64,000 nucleotides of DNA from Spodoptera frugiperda (taxonomy: Eukaryota > Arthropoda > Insecta > Lepidoptera > Noctuidae), in contig NC_064220.1 of assembly GCF_023101765.2 (NCBI RefSeq), positions 2,170,001 through 2,234,000 on the forward strand, written 5' to 3'. Position 1 is the first letter of the stretch, and the number at the start of each line of letters is the position of its first letter. Positions 36,741 through 51,100 of the stretch are shown here, piece by piece. The notes under the pieces are model-generated. The model searched no databases and had not been told where the DNA came from. It saw only the letters and a list, made by a program, of their open reading frames with translations. A program made the position numbers and the translations under genes.

Positions 36741-39185
36741 GTCTAACTGATGTTTAGTTTGATAGTCAATTTCATTATAAAATATGTCTCAGTTAACATA
36801 TAAAAGGAACTTTATTAGTCATTAGAAACAGGCCCTAAGTGATACTGATGCACATTTTATAAGGAAAATAAGTCGGAAATTTCAAATTAATCCACTAATG
36901 GATATTTAATAAGTGTCTCTGTTTAGTGTTGTCTGAATTAATAAATTCCAAGAATATGTAGGATAATTAAGAGTTATTTTAAAACATATTTGAAATGGTT
37001 ACAGGATGTCCATTGGGTGACAATAAATGATAATTTATTTTGAACCTAAAGGATTAGTCATACTGTACCTAACAATATACCTACCTACTTAAGTTTTATG
37101 TAGGTAGGTATGTTGTGCTAGCCTCAAATTGTTATTATTACCATTATAAGACTATAAATACATTAGAATAAGTCATCTGTTAGGAAAACTATGTAATAAA
37201 CTAATAGAGAGTATCAATGTTTAATGAAAATGTTATTTCTTTAATCAACAATATTGAGTATAGGATTGCACATTTTTTGCAACATTTCTGTCACAATCAA
37301 AGTTAATGTTAGGTAATTATGTACAAAGTCAGTATTAAATTGTAAAGAAAATGGTAATAAAGTGACAAATTCTCATTCACAATGGCTCTAACTGTACTGT
37401 TTTATAGGTGGACTTATTAGCAATTTAAATAAACACAGTTAAACTATGCCTAGACATGGACCTGGTGGACTTATGCCTATAACCATTAATTTGCCATATA
37501 AACTCCACATTGTAGTCTCCCTTACAACTTTTCATTAAGTATAATGCATAGTACATTTTCCTAAAAAAGTAAAAGAGCAAAAGTTAAAGTTTTCATGCCA
37601 CTATTGGATATCTAAACATGGCCATACAAGTTGCTCTGTAGAGCGCCTTCCCTCTCGCACGCCTCGAGCCGGCTATACGCCTCTCTCCCTCACTCCCTTC
37701 ACTCCATGGATAAGAGAAAGTAACAAAAGAAAAATAACACATCCCAGCCTCAATACATAGTAGTAACTGCATCCGCATTTATGGTAACTCACTTACACAT
37801 TAGAAATCATTACCTAAACAAATTATATAATTAAAGGTCTGTGAGTCAACAAACAACTTCTACACCTTATTATAACCTATACCCCTCAAATAAATATGCA
37901 CACAACTTTCGCAACGATGCCGTAATTAAGATATTAATAGACGTTACATGTATAATCACAGATGTGTACAATATATAAAGTAAACATAAACAGGTAAACT
38001 AACCCTTTCTTCATGAGCCACCTCTGTTGGCCCCAGTTGATAAAAGAACGTTCCAATGAAGAAGACACTCATCCATTTTACGATCACTCATCTATTTACA
38101 CGATTTATATAATTTATGTTTGCACTACTTGTCACAATCAAACTAAAATTCCACTTTTTGCTGCGCTAAACGCAGACGTCATTGACAAACAACCGAAGTG
38201 ACGAGTTATTGCACGGGATCACATAGTAGATGAAAACACTGCGTATTTTATGAGCCATTGCATCGATATATCACAATTCTTATCACTTGAGGTTATTACA
38301 TTACTAATCACTTCGTCTACATCAGTTATTTATAAAAATAAAAAGGTAAAAAGCAAAAATTACTCGTAGACAGCACTCACGACGTCGCACACTCACTAAC
38401 GTAACATGCGATTTCGTTCACACACACACACAACTAAAGTCAAGGTGACAGTTGGGCGCTAGCGTCGTAAAAGTCGTTCCGATTCCAACTTAAATCTTTT
38501 GACTATTGCAACACTGAGCTAGAATTTCCGTCTTTTAAAGACTCTTGAATGTGAATCGGACGAGATAATATTTTTTCCGCGATTCCAATAATAGGTACTT
38601 CAATGAAAATAAGTTTGAATACGCATAATTTAAACTTTTGAAGAATTATTTTACGCACTTGGAAACTTAGTAAAAGAGAATGACATTTTCAGATTCAATC
38701 AATCTTATGAGTTAAATTAGAAATAATTGAAATCATTTTCGGAATGGGCATCAAGCAACGGTTATTTTTTCTAAACTTATTTAAAAATATATTTTACTGT
38801 TAGCTGTTTTTACTGAAAAATAATGCCTATTTATAGTTGTCTACTAAACAACAGATGACTAAGTCGGTAACTTTTATAGATTACCCACATTTTATGCCAG
38901 TTCGTAGTTTACCTTAATATTTCTTCGCTTGCTTACTCATTTGGATTATCCACCTATTAACTTTGCGTACGAAATATTATAAGGTAGATAAGTCATCAGT
39001 ACCCACTAATGGAATTTCCAGGATGTCTTTCCCTAACTCTAGTGTACAGAGTTACCAATCCAAATGTCACTATTTTTTTTTTGTTTATCGTAGGCTGCGT
39101 AGACATTTTCGGGAATCTTCTGGGTAGGTCTCTGATAGCTTGAGTTATTGTATTCTATACTCAATATAATGTATTAAATAAAATA
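36741..39185. other. Non-coding tract with one weak first-exon candidate
   Basis: At about 38,006-38,080 the minus strand has an ATG with a good context (AAAATGG, at 38,076), an overlapping ATG (38,072) opening a hydrophobic frame MSVFFIGTFFYQLGPTEV, and a donor-like AAAGG|GTTAGT. No second exon could be matched downstream. A CA microsatellite lies at 38,410-38,430. Nothing else is recognisable. Confidence 0.3.
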
Positions 39186-39189
39186 AACA

Positions 39190-39427
39190 TCGTTACGCCT
39201 CTTATCCCCGAAAAGGTAGGGAGAGCTACATATTATCGCACGTAATACCATTGTACAATGTATACTCACTTTTCATAATTAATGTAATATTGCCTTATAC
39301 CAGGCACATTTCTTCACTCCGTGCTAGTACTGAGACATTTTCGAGAAATACCCAGCAGTATTTTGTCCCGTGCGGGAATCGAACCCGAGACCATTAGCAC
39401 GTGCGACCACTCGGCCAACGAGGCATC
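39190..39427 (-). mobile_element. tRNA-derived SINE family D, copy 2
   Basis: Minus strand: ATGCCTCGTTGGCCGAGTGG (A-box region), GGTCTCGGGTTCGATTCCCG (B-box), body, and an end with CCTTTTCGGGGATAAGAGGC. Nearly full length. Confidence 0.8.
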
Positions 39428-39929
39428 CTATTGAATTAATACATACAATACGTATGTACATGAACACGAGAGTTTTTTTGGGTAGCCATATTCGTTTCTA
39501 GCAACTGGGACAGATGTCTGTTCAACGTTCTTGGTTGCGTTAGTTAAGTAGCAGTTAGCAAGTAGTATGCACCTATCTACTTAATTCTTATTCATTGATT
39601 ATTCTACTGTCTTGGATAACTTTCATATATCCCCATCGGATCATGCCCGTTTGCGGGCCACCCGTGGCGGTATACACACACCCACTCTGAGTGAAAAAAT
39701 ATTAATCCAATTATTTCAGGTTCACAGATCATTCATTGTAACTCGGATTGGAATAACAGATAAACTCCAATTTCATAAATACTACAACTTCAAGCTGAGT
39801 AAACAACTTTCAATCTCTTTTATACATACTTACGTATGCCCCATGTGTACACCATTCTGGAAGGCTGAATATCTTCATTTCTCACAGTATCTGGTTTACA
39901 ATATTAGCAAGAAAAAATAAAACAAGCTT

Positions 39930-42070
39930 TCATTAAATACATAGTTTTATTAGAAAATGAAAACAAAATCCCTTACACTACCTAAATAAGGCACGACGTG
40001 TTCTAACAACCGCGAGGCTGGCGCCCGCACTCAGCGCGTCCTCACGACAGCGGGGAACAAAGGTTCAGCACAATATGCACATAGACACAAAAACAAACAA
40101 TCCTGTACATATACATGCTTACAAAATATACAATTATAATGCCACTGCGCTATCATTTATTGCTGGTTACACAAATACTGTAATTTGGGCGGACAACATC
40201 GCTGTATAGACATTTAGACGCTAACTTTGTTCAACAAAATAACACAATATAAAGCATCTGAAACAAGGACGAACAGACGTCGGATATACAAGTTCCTTAA
40301 CACCGATATGTTATATTTAATTGATTGATATACAAGTGATAGGAAGCAGAGGATTCATAACATTTATTTACCTATAACAGTACAGTATAACACTGAAATT
40401 TACACAATTTACAACAGAGTATTTATATAAATATACATAAGATTTGTGCTTCAACGTGAGTGTGAGATAAAAGGCGCAAAATTTCGATATATTTTTGTTT
40501 GTTTACATTTTTATTTAAAAATATCTATGTCTGTGTCAAATGTGCCGTGTATACAACTTTCTATATTAGTATACAAAGGAGCGTTACATTAAATAGTACA
40601 TAATATAATTTTATATCTAAAGCGTGATTAAATTACATGTCCCTATATGAATACAATCTCTAGTTGAAACAAAATGCAAAACTCTTACTATGAAATAAAT
40701 TACTAAACCAACATTTGATACACTACTCACTAACTTTGTAAATAATAATATAGGAATAATATCTTAATTTGTATGTCTTTGTACCAAATCATGATTTAGA
40801 TAGAAATTTTACAATTTTGAGCTTCATCGACAATGAGATGGCGCGAGAGAGCATTGATTGATGAGAAATGATACTTACAGATAAGCAGAGGTTGAAAATG
40901 TCAATCTTTTCATCGTCTGAAAAGGTAATTTCGCACCTCCATTGAAAGACATTAGCAAAATTTTCACGTGTAAAATTTTGAATGCCGGAATTTGAATACA
41001 ATATGTGTACAAATAAAGGAAACTCACGGAATTGTATCACAACATTCAAAAAATGAAATGGTCATGAGAAACTAGTGAAATTGAGATGAATTTACAGAAT
41101 ATAAAATAACATGTCAATCTCCGAATAGTATCAACAAATTATTGTCTCCGCGATACGTGCCAAGGTTACTCAATTTACTCGTTCATTAAATTGGTCAACA
41201 CTACAATTAATAAGGATATCAGTGACTAATACTTGGGTAATAAAATTTACCGAAAAATTGTTAGAAAAGCCAAAAATTTTATGTCTAGTACAAAAAGTTA
41301 GAAAGACACCATGTTTTGAGTGGATCAGTCATGTTACTTGTATAGTCCCCGGCAGGAATCATGGCCAGAAATTTCGTGGTAGGCCCCTACCGATTTCGGG
41401 CGTAGTGTATTTTCTCACTATTTATATTGAAATGAAGTGAGAAATAATGAGAGCAGTTAACCCCACCGCGAAGTATCTGGCCATGGTTCGTGCCATAGAT
41501 TATATAATTTAGTTAACGCTAGGGTCGCCGGCCCAGCAGGTTGGCGCAGCAAGCTAAATGTCAGTAATGGTCGACGTCCGCTGTGGGAGCCACGGAGTAT
41601 ACTGATGGAGGTCTGCGGAGCAAATGTTAGTTAAAGTTAATGCCGTGATTATTATTCCCTAGAAGTATAAATGGTGATTAATTGAAATCAATTTTGATTT
41701 AGGACAGTTAAGGTTACCTTTACCTTACCAGTGTTAAGGTAATGAATAAAGTAAGTATAAGAAAACCAATACACCAGGTTTTATTTTAAATCGCGGCGAC
41801 TGTGTGTTTAGTAGTCTTATGGGTCAGATAAGATGATGTTATATAATACCCTTTCTCTTCAAAAGCAGAATGATCATGATGGTCAAAATGAAGTAAATGA
41901 TAATAAATAATATAATAAATTTTAAGCCTTTTAGTATTATTATCAGCCATGGTCGCCCCACTGCAGCGCAAAGGCTTCCCTACTCTCCTTCCATTCGTCT
42001 CTTTTAAACATCTTATTTCATTTGCTGTCTTTTAAAATGTAAGTATTGGTAAATAAACTGATGATGTAGT
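39930..42070 (-). other. Probable 3' UTR or downstream flank of the host gene
   Basis: Sequence after the stop codon at 42,071. Minus-strand AATAAA signals occur at 41,780-41,785 (about 290 bp after the stop) and 39,946-39,951 (about 2.1 kb after it), so the transcript end is ambiguous. A LINE-like fragment (CCACTGCAGCGCAAAGGCTT) lies at about 41,940-42,005. No exon-like frame is present. Confidence 0.4.
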
Positions 42071-42180
42071 TTACCGCAGCGCCCGTCGCGGCGCGGGCAG
42101 GCGCGAGGGCCGCGGCAGCGCCGACACGCGCGCCTCCGGCGCCGCCCCCGCACTCGACACTGGCCGAGGCTGCTCTACTA
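42071..42180 (-). CDS. Host gene exon 11 with stop codon
   Basis: Very GC-rich terminal exon after acceptor AATTCCAG|TAGTAGAGC. With the G from exon 10 it reads VVEQPRPVSSAGAAPEARVS, then ALPRPSRLPAPRRALR and TAA. The SRLP motif lies eight residues before the end, among arginines and prolines. The two TAG triplets at the exon start are out of frame. Confidence 0.75.
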
Positions 42181-45100
42181 CTGGAATTGGTATGAAGCAC
42201 ATATAAAAATTAAACAATTACACTTTTTTTCAAGTTGGCAGTACAATGTAGGTAAAAAAAGTAACGACGCGCCTTTTAGGCAGGGGTGCACAATGGCACG
42301 TAATGACACTGTACAATGTACGCCCATTTTCCACCATCTGTGTTATAAGTCCTATGTAATAGGGCGTGACATATACTGGCACAATTCCAGACTCCGTGGA
42401 ACGGAGCAGTTACTAATCTATTCAGCCTGAGAAATTTTATAAAACCCGAAAAATACTTAGTATTACTTTGCCCCATCTGGGAATCGAACCCGAGATTCTT
42501 ACTCGGGAAATCGAACCCGCACTTGCACACCACTCACCAACGAGGCAGTCTCGATCGACAATGTAGGTGTACCTAATTAAATTATAATAATATATTACAA
42601 GGGAAATTCCCTAAGTTTCAAGTAGTAGCACGTGATATATCGGGATTTTCCCTATATGTTTCAAATAATTGCCATGATTAAATCACCCACAAACTATTAG
42701 ATTTATAATATTAGTAAAATATTTGAATATAATATATTAACTCACCAGGATTCTGCTTAGGTATAGGGCCGGAGGTAGGTCGTGCGACGCCGACGCGAAG
42801 GGGAGCCGTCGTCGCTATCGAGTACGGCCGACTTGCAGGCGGCTGTAACATATCAAAATGATATTAATATGACAAATATATAATGTTTGTGTTGTTCTAT
42901 TATATGTATATAAAATGTTCTAAAATTATCTGCCACGACTTTAATGGGAAGGAGTGTTTGAAGTTTACAATAGTGAAGAAATTTCGTACCCCGGACCAGT
43001 TAAATCGAAACACGAGAGACGTTAAATTTGCATAACGTGGTTCACACATACGACAGAAATAGTGAAAGAGATAGCTCTTTTATAACAAACTCATACATAG
43101 ATTTTTTGTATGAAAAAAGAAAATACTATTGTAATCTTCAAACACAACACTACCTCCCATTAAAGCCGTGACAGATAATTTTAGAACACCTTATACAAAT
43201 AATATTAGTCGACAATACACCACCAATAGATACACATAGATTGACCCACAAATATAGTTGGTAAACACATAAAATGTATGTTAGAACAAAAACACAAAAA
43301 ATGATTGATTGATTGTTAGAAACAAAATTTTTGGTATATAGAATAGAGTCAGGCTTTACTTTGCGGAACTACATGCAAAATTTTTTTTTGGACTTTATCG
43401 AGAGTTAATCACTAGAAAATATTTTAAGGAAATAGTTGAAGAGTTTATAGAACTTTTAAATAAATAATAACTTAATTTAAATTAAAATCTTAATCCATTT
43501 TCAATGTCTGTTATATTTATTATTAATTGAAAATGTTTTAAGATATGAAACTAATGCACACTGATGCCAAATAACAACTTAAAAAAAAAACAAACAATAA
43601 TTAACGAAACAATAAAATACTTTCTTGATACGTTCCAAGGATAGAATTTGAAATGTCAAATAATTCACGGTTAAAAAAATAATATCTTCGGTAACAGTCA
43701 CCTATCGACCAAATGGTAGGTAAGGTGTCGATATTGTTAATAGCCGTAACGATATAGATGAAATCATCGATAAAATTAATATCGATATCTTACCCCCATC
43801 TCTATCAATTTTTTTCACATATTGTATAAAAATAATATTTAAACAAACACAGATTTAATTACAATAATTGAAATGCATTGTGCATTTCAATTATTCTTTT
43901 TTTATAAATCTTAAGCCACACAAATACTCGTTAAATTTTTATATTATTTTAGGGATTAAATAAAGCCAATTCGGTATTGAGAAGCCGTTAAAAATGGGCG
44001 AGCCTTTTAGAAGCGGTAGCGTGGTGAAGCGAGACAAACCGTGCATCATTCGAAGGGTATTCGGCATCAGTATAACATGAGTTACTTAGTAATAGTAACT
44101 CCTGTACATAATGGCCATTTCACAAGCATTATCAAACGTAATAGATGTAATAATGTATGTGGAATACTACAATTTGCTCGTATTTACAAGCACATTGTAG
44201 TATTTGCTAGAAATTCGTGCTTACATGCAACTTTCCTAAAAAGACTGGTCAAACTGGTATATCACAAAACACTAAAAAACTTTCATATAAAATAAAAGAA
44301 CAAAAAAAGGGCACAAATATACACAAATATCAACTTTAATATTATTACGAGAAAGAGCTATCGCGCGTGAATTCCCTAATAACTAATAATAACTCTTGCT
44401 CAATAGATTTTCTCAAGTTCAATTTTACGAACAAGATCTAAAACGTCACCAGCGCCATCTACTAATCGCAAAAACGATAGCTGTCATTAAAGGACATGCT
44501 ATATTTAATATGATACATATTTATCTGTTCCTAAATCACAGGCCACTGTGTACACGAGTGTATATAGACACTAGACACTAGACAGTGGACACTCACAGGT
44601 AAGTGATGGTTGCGCATGGAGACAGGCACGCCACTGCCCGCAGTCGCACGGAGCTGTCATGAGTTAGTCACTCTGTTAGTGCGTTGTGACGTCACTTAGG
44701 TTAACACGTTCAAATGTGGACCCAGAGTTGAAGGATTTAGAGCTCATTTTTAATTATTATGAGTAATATTCCAGTTAATGAAGATGTGATTTATAAGATT
44801 ACAACAAAATTGAGTGATATTTATAAGTTAGAAAAGGATAGTGCTTTTTAGACAAACGCACGATAATTTAGGAAGCAAATATATTAAAAAGTAAACAGGT
44901 AGAATAAATGCAATATTCTCTTGAATAAGAGTACTTTACATATCATGCATATCGGGGAAAGAAAAAAATATTCATTTCATAATTGAGTGCAAAACGATAT
45001 TTAAGAAAATATTATATTATAAAAGGCCAAGGGAAAATTATACAGGGTCAAATTGAACGGGTTAACCAAAAATAAATTAGTTTACTTAATAAATAATGTA

Positions 45101-48100
45101 TGATCGACACCATAAAACGTATTTTAGACACAATTATAATGACAGACACATTATTAGCACAAAAATAATTGTCGTAATTCCACCACCAATTATTATTAGA
45201 CATGAAACATATTATATCTCTTTTGAATTAAGTGTCAATAAAAGAAGACATACCTTTTAAGGTAAGCGTCCACAGGCCCGCATCGGACGCATCACACGCA
45301 ACGGATTTTAGTTTGTCTTGTATAGAAACTCATACGTCCACTGATCCGCATCGTACGGATCGCATCGTGGGCAATGCCTAAATGCGATGCGTACCGATGA
45401 CGTCATACGGAATGCGTACGATGTGGGCCTGTAGACGCTTACCTTTAGTCTTTACTTATGAATCAGATCATTCATGTCAAAGAAATCACATATGTACTTT
45501 ACTTTTAATATTTTGTTTATAAGTACAAGTACACAGTTTAAGCTCTTGAAAAACCCAACATTGGAGACATTCATTATGATTGTAACAAAAAAAGACTTGC
45601 GCAATCACATTTTCATTGCGCAAAATAAGCGCAACAGTATTCTGATTTGCGCAAACAAAAAATGGTAAGTAATTTCATATAAGGTGTTAAGAAAAGCGTT
45701 TGTTTCATTATGACTTACGTCTCTCGGAGCCACCAACTGGCTTTGCGGCCTCTCTCTTCTTAGAGTCTCAGTCCCTTGTCGGACTAACGCTGGCGTGGGA
45801 GGGATCTCGGTTTTAGAGGCTGTTTTATCTTCTAATTTCTGTAATATTATGTGAAGTGATGATGGGACAGTGCAAGTAGAACATGCTTTACATGCTAGAC
45901 ATTCATTTTAAAATTGGATATAAGCGATCACAGTATTTTTAAGTAACTGGTCAGTTGCTAGAGATGGTAAGATAGATGAGAGTTCATGCCAGCCAATAAG
46001 TTTTGGATTCATGTACGACGTTATTTGCCATTGATGACGCCATGCTCCTGTTTTATAGAGGTAAATGACCATATAAATAAGCCATCCGGGTGCACTGAGA
46101 ACCTCCTTTTTTGAAGTCGGTTAAAAATAAAATCATTGTAACAGTATCACTATTTCCATGTAGTCGATGATTGAAGGACCACCTCCATCATTGAAATTAT
46201 GTTAACTTTTGACAGACAAATTGACCTCTACTAGTCCTAAATCGAAACTAGCGCCATCTAGACATCAAACAACAAGTCAACTGAAGATACGTACGTGGTG
46301 TGTAGCGATGGTATAAGACTCGGTGGGCAGGGGATGGTCCGGTGGTGCGCTGGCGGTGGGACTGAGCGCCGGGTTTGACGCGTACACCGCGCGCCGCGTG
46401 ATACCCCGCCCGCCTAGCGCACCACGAGCTAGACCTGAAGTTGCTGCTGGGATCTGCCCGCCTGTTTACAGTACATTATTTTTATTTAAACTGCCAATAG
46501 AAAACAAGGAAATTTATGCGTTAACATCAGTCACCAGTGACGATATAATTTTTATACAGTGAGAAATCTCGTATCAGAGACCAAGTATACACTTTGGGTC
46601 TCTAAGCTAATAGAGTAAGTAAGTTTATATGCATTAATTGTATCATTGCTTGATTGATGCTGAACTGACATCAAAAGGCTTTGTTACATTTTTGATGTAT
46701 ACTTGTATAGTCTATATTATATTAAGTTCGGCAGTTCAAGAGACAGAAAATAATTCTAGACAAGAAAATTTTACTATAACTCATTTTTGCAATAAAAGCT
46801 TAGCTTAAAGCAGTATTTACAATATTTTGTAGTATGATGACAATCTCAAATAAAACATGACAATGCTACTAAAATGGGAGTAATGAATACTTGAAATTAA
46901 ACAAAACCAATAATAGGAAAAGCTTACCAACATAACCAGACCCGTACTCTCACTTTACTCTTAAATGTACAAGGGTCAAGTTATACTGGTATTTAGAAAA
47001 ACATAGTATATCTTACCAGGTATCCTGCTAAGTTCCCTATGTGAACTGTATTGTCTTAACTTTGACGTAGGCAAGCTTGTTTTCCTCGGTACGCCGGCAG
47101 GGGGAACCATAGAACCATATGAAGCTATAATACAGAAACAAATAAAACAAAAATAAAATGGTTATGAAGTGATTTTGATAACAAATGCTAGTTGTTTCCG
47201 CGGTTTCACTTGTGTGTTTTGTTAACAGTACCCTTAGTATGAGTTTGCTTTACGTTTAAAGTAATCGAAACGATAGCGCATTCGGCGCTCTGATTCGCGG
47301 ACTCGTATAAACCAACCAATCAGAGCGCCGAACGCGCTCTCGTTTAAAGCAAACTCTTACTAAGGGTTCTTATGATAATCATCTTTAAGAATAAAGATTC
47401 ATTTAGATTAATTCCACTTTTCATTAAATTTCATTATATTTCGAACAGTAATTCCAGAGATTAGCACAAACATTTTTTTTTTGTTGAATGACAATGAATG
47501 TGGAATGGCTATGCAAAGTGCTGATTGTGTATAAAACAAAGTATGATAAGCTGTAACTTTTAAATATTAATAAACCTAGTGGTCTCTTGACAGATTTTCT
47601 ACAATACCCTTAGTACGAGTTTGCTTTATGTTAAACGAAAACGAAACGAGAGCGCTTCCGGCGCTCTGATTGGTTGAATCATCCGCGCTGGCCAATCAGA
47701 GCGCCGAATGCGTTATCGTTTTTACAGAAAATCGTATCACGAGCTGTTTTGCATTCTTAAAGTAATTTTAGCGACACATTTAACTTAGTACAATACAACT
47801 TATTTTTATACTACGACATCACTAACATGACTAGTCTATTTTAATACTACAATTTTTGTATATTTTCAACGATCACTTACCAGCATAAGGCATTGTCCTA
47901 GTAGGTTTGGGCATAACACTAGGAGCGAACATTTTCTTCTCTGGACTAGCCTTCCCCGCCATAATATCCCTTTTCACAGACTTCTTAACCAACGTAGCAC
48001 TATTAATAACTGTTGTATTGTGCATATCACTACTGGGAGTCGAACTTGGTACTTTAGTCACCGTATATGATGATTTGTCATCAATCATATCGTATATAGG

Positions 48101-51100
48101 AGATATTGTATTATGGAGGTTCATCAAGTCATTTTTGGATCCCTTCCTTAGTGACATGAGCGGTGTCGATGCGATTTGTGGGCCTGCAATGTGGGAAAGT
48201 GAACCTTATACCTTTGTGTTAAAGCATTGGAAGCTGGTTGGATATTTTTTATACGCGAGGCTTAAGGCCCGCTTGATGGAAAGCCTGCAACACCAAATGT
48301 ATCGAACCCAATGAAAACCTTTTTCTTTTTTGAAGATGGGTGTTGGTGGTATTTATGTTTTTATCTAAAACGCTATTTCAGGCTGTGTGGACAGTGAACT
48401 CGGAAAACCCAATGAAATATATTTGACGGCACGGTTGGCGCGGTGTCAGGGCAACTAGCTGCCGCGCAACACGTAGCGTGAACAACTCTTTGTGTGGTCC
48501 ACAAATTGTTCATTCGGGTCTGGGCGTCATGTGCATGTGAACTTGTATGTTTGTAAACGCACCCACAACACAGGAGAAAATCCTAGTGTGGGGCAACGTA
48601 AAGCCATACTTCTCCTTTCATCTTGAAAACCACACCAATGGTAACCAACCCAAGGCTAACTTATTTATTACCATGATTTTGACAATATTAGAATAGGTCT
48701 TACGTGTATCGTGTGTGGGCACATGATCAGGGACACTGTCAGGTGGACTGGACGAGCTGAAGGTGCCCGTGTCTGTGCTCTCACTCGAACCAACCATCGC
48801 TCGCTCTTGTGATCCCCACTCCTGAAAGTAAATGTACGTTTTTGTTAGAAGATATATAAATAAACTACATCTAATTTAAGGACCAATACTAAGGATTGAT
48901 TCGCAGTTTAACTACTGGTAATATTCAAATGGTGAAGATGTTTTAATAGGCCCAAAAGTACAACTTCTAGTTTGTTTCGCTCTTGGCAGAGCGGTCGTGG
49001 TCACGTTGAGGCGGCCGTATTTGTATTGGAGGTGGATGCTGCTTTCCTCACGATCTCCCGCCATCTCTCCCTGTTTAAGTACTAACACCAACGGTCTTAC
49101 TAATAAACATTTATACACGCTGTATACACGCGTTATAACTTTTCATTACTAATAATCAATGTATAGGGGTTGTCATCTTATACACCCGTTATAACAGTTG
49201 TATAAGTGTATGTCATTTTACACAATCCTTATTCAGTCGTATCAGCTTGTTTAACGTGTGAATAACCTATAAATTTCTGATTGTCACGTCTCATCTCGTG
49301 ACGTATTTTCTTTCATTTAATGGTTTTTATCACGGAATAGAAAATATTATGGATTATTTGCATTATTTTGATTATCTGCGTCATTTTGATACTCTTGAGA
49401 TGGAAGATGAGGAACCACCTCGAAAGAAAAAAGTTTATAAGACACGGTTTGATCCCTTTTCTTTGGAAGAAGATGAATTTAGAAGTAAATATAGATTTAC
49501 TAAGAAGTATGTCAAATATGTGGTGGATTTGATCCGCGAAGACATAAAACAAACGAAGAAGGGTGGCGGCATCTCTGTGGAACTTCAAGTTTGTACAGCT
49601 CTCAGGGTATGGGCGCGGCAAGAAGTTCAAGACGATGCAGCTGACATTCATGGCATGAGTCAACAATCGATCACTGTTGTTTGTCGCCGCGTTGCCGTCG
49701 CTCTAGCAAAAAGAGCAGCGCAATTCATTTATATGCCACGAACACTTGAGGAAGAGGAAGTAGTGATGGCTGGATTCCGCAGTATTTGTGGGTTTAGACA
49801 TGTGGTAGGTGCAATTGATTGTACTCACATAAAAATAAAAAAAGTTGGCGGTGACAATGCACAATATTACATTAATAGGAAGGGAGTATCCTCCATTAAC
49901 GTTCAAGTTGTCTGTGACTCTAAATTGCAAATTAGAGATATTGTAGCACACTGGAGAGGTAGCACACATGACTCTCGAATATTTAGAGAATCTCGTATTC
50001 GACAAAGGTTCGAAAATGGAGAATTCCATGGTCGTTTACTCGGAGATGCAGGTTATGGGCTAACTAATTATTTATTTACACCTGTCCAAAATCCTAACAA
50101 TATAAAGGAAGAAAGCTACAACAAAGCCCATATCCTTACCAGGAACCCTATAGAGAGGTGCTTCGGAGTATGGAAGCAGAGGTTCCGGTGTTTATTGCAT
50201 GGATTTAGTGTTTCCTTGGAGAATGCAAAAACTTATTTAGTTGCACTTGCTGTACTGCACAACATTGCGATGAAAATGGGTGAAAATGCGGAAATTGAAA
50301 TTTTTGAAACTGGTAATCAACCACCACCACTTCATCAAGAACAGAGACAGGCAGCTGACAATACAACTGGACAAATAGCAAGGCAGTTGTTTATAAGAAC
50401 TTATTTTTAACAAGTATTTCTATTTTTTTCTATTTTTTTTTTCTATTGCTTTGACTGAATATTAGTTTTATATTGTTCGCACATAGTTGAAGCAATCAAA
50501 CAATGTAACCAAGAATTGTATTGTGAATCTGATTGAAAAAGAGTAACCTATGGTGTTTCTTGCTCGTTCTTCTCTATAGGAATCTACACTTTGGAAAGAG
50601 CAAATAGTTTCACTAGAGGACTGACCGACAGACAGACGTTATTTATATTATTATATTTGCTTTGACGTTCAAAAGTGCCTTCCTGGTCTATTTGAAATAA
50701 ATAACTTTGACTTTACTTAAATAAAAGAACAAGTTTTCACTGAGAATTTATTTTATTTATTTGGGTTTGTAATAAAATATTTTGAAGTTCTAAATTTTTT
50801 AAGCGAAGCTCATGTTCAGCTCTTGCCCACTCATGGGCTTCTAACATATGTTTTATTTTAACATCATTTTCAGCCTTTATAGCATCAATGAGAACTTGGT
50901 TTCGCATTGTCTGCTCATCCTTATGCTGAAACAAATGAAAGTAATTAAAAAAATATAGTTATGAGAATTAACTTTAGCAGAACTTAGTAAATAAAACTTA
51001 CTTTAAATGGTAACTTCTGCTTTACTCTTCGCGTAGTTATAGTACCTTTAGGGGTTACACATTTATCTACCATCTGAGGAAATGGAATTTCAAATATTAT

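Noticed and set aside
47907..48314. 135-codon plus-strand frame
   Set aside because: It is antisense to host exon 5, whose splice sites and phases fit. The hydrophobic look comes from reading a Ser/Lys-rich exon backwards.
49313..50029. Minus-strand frames of 117 and 108 codons
   Set aside because: Both are shadows of the transposase gene.
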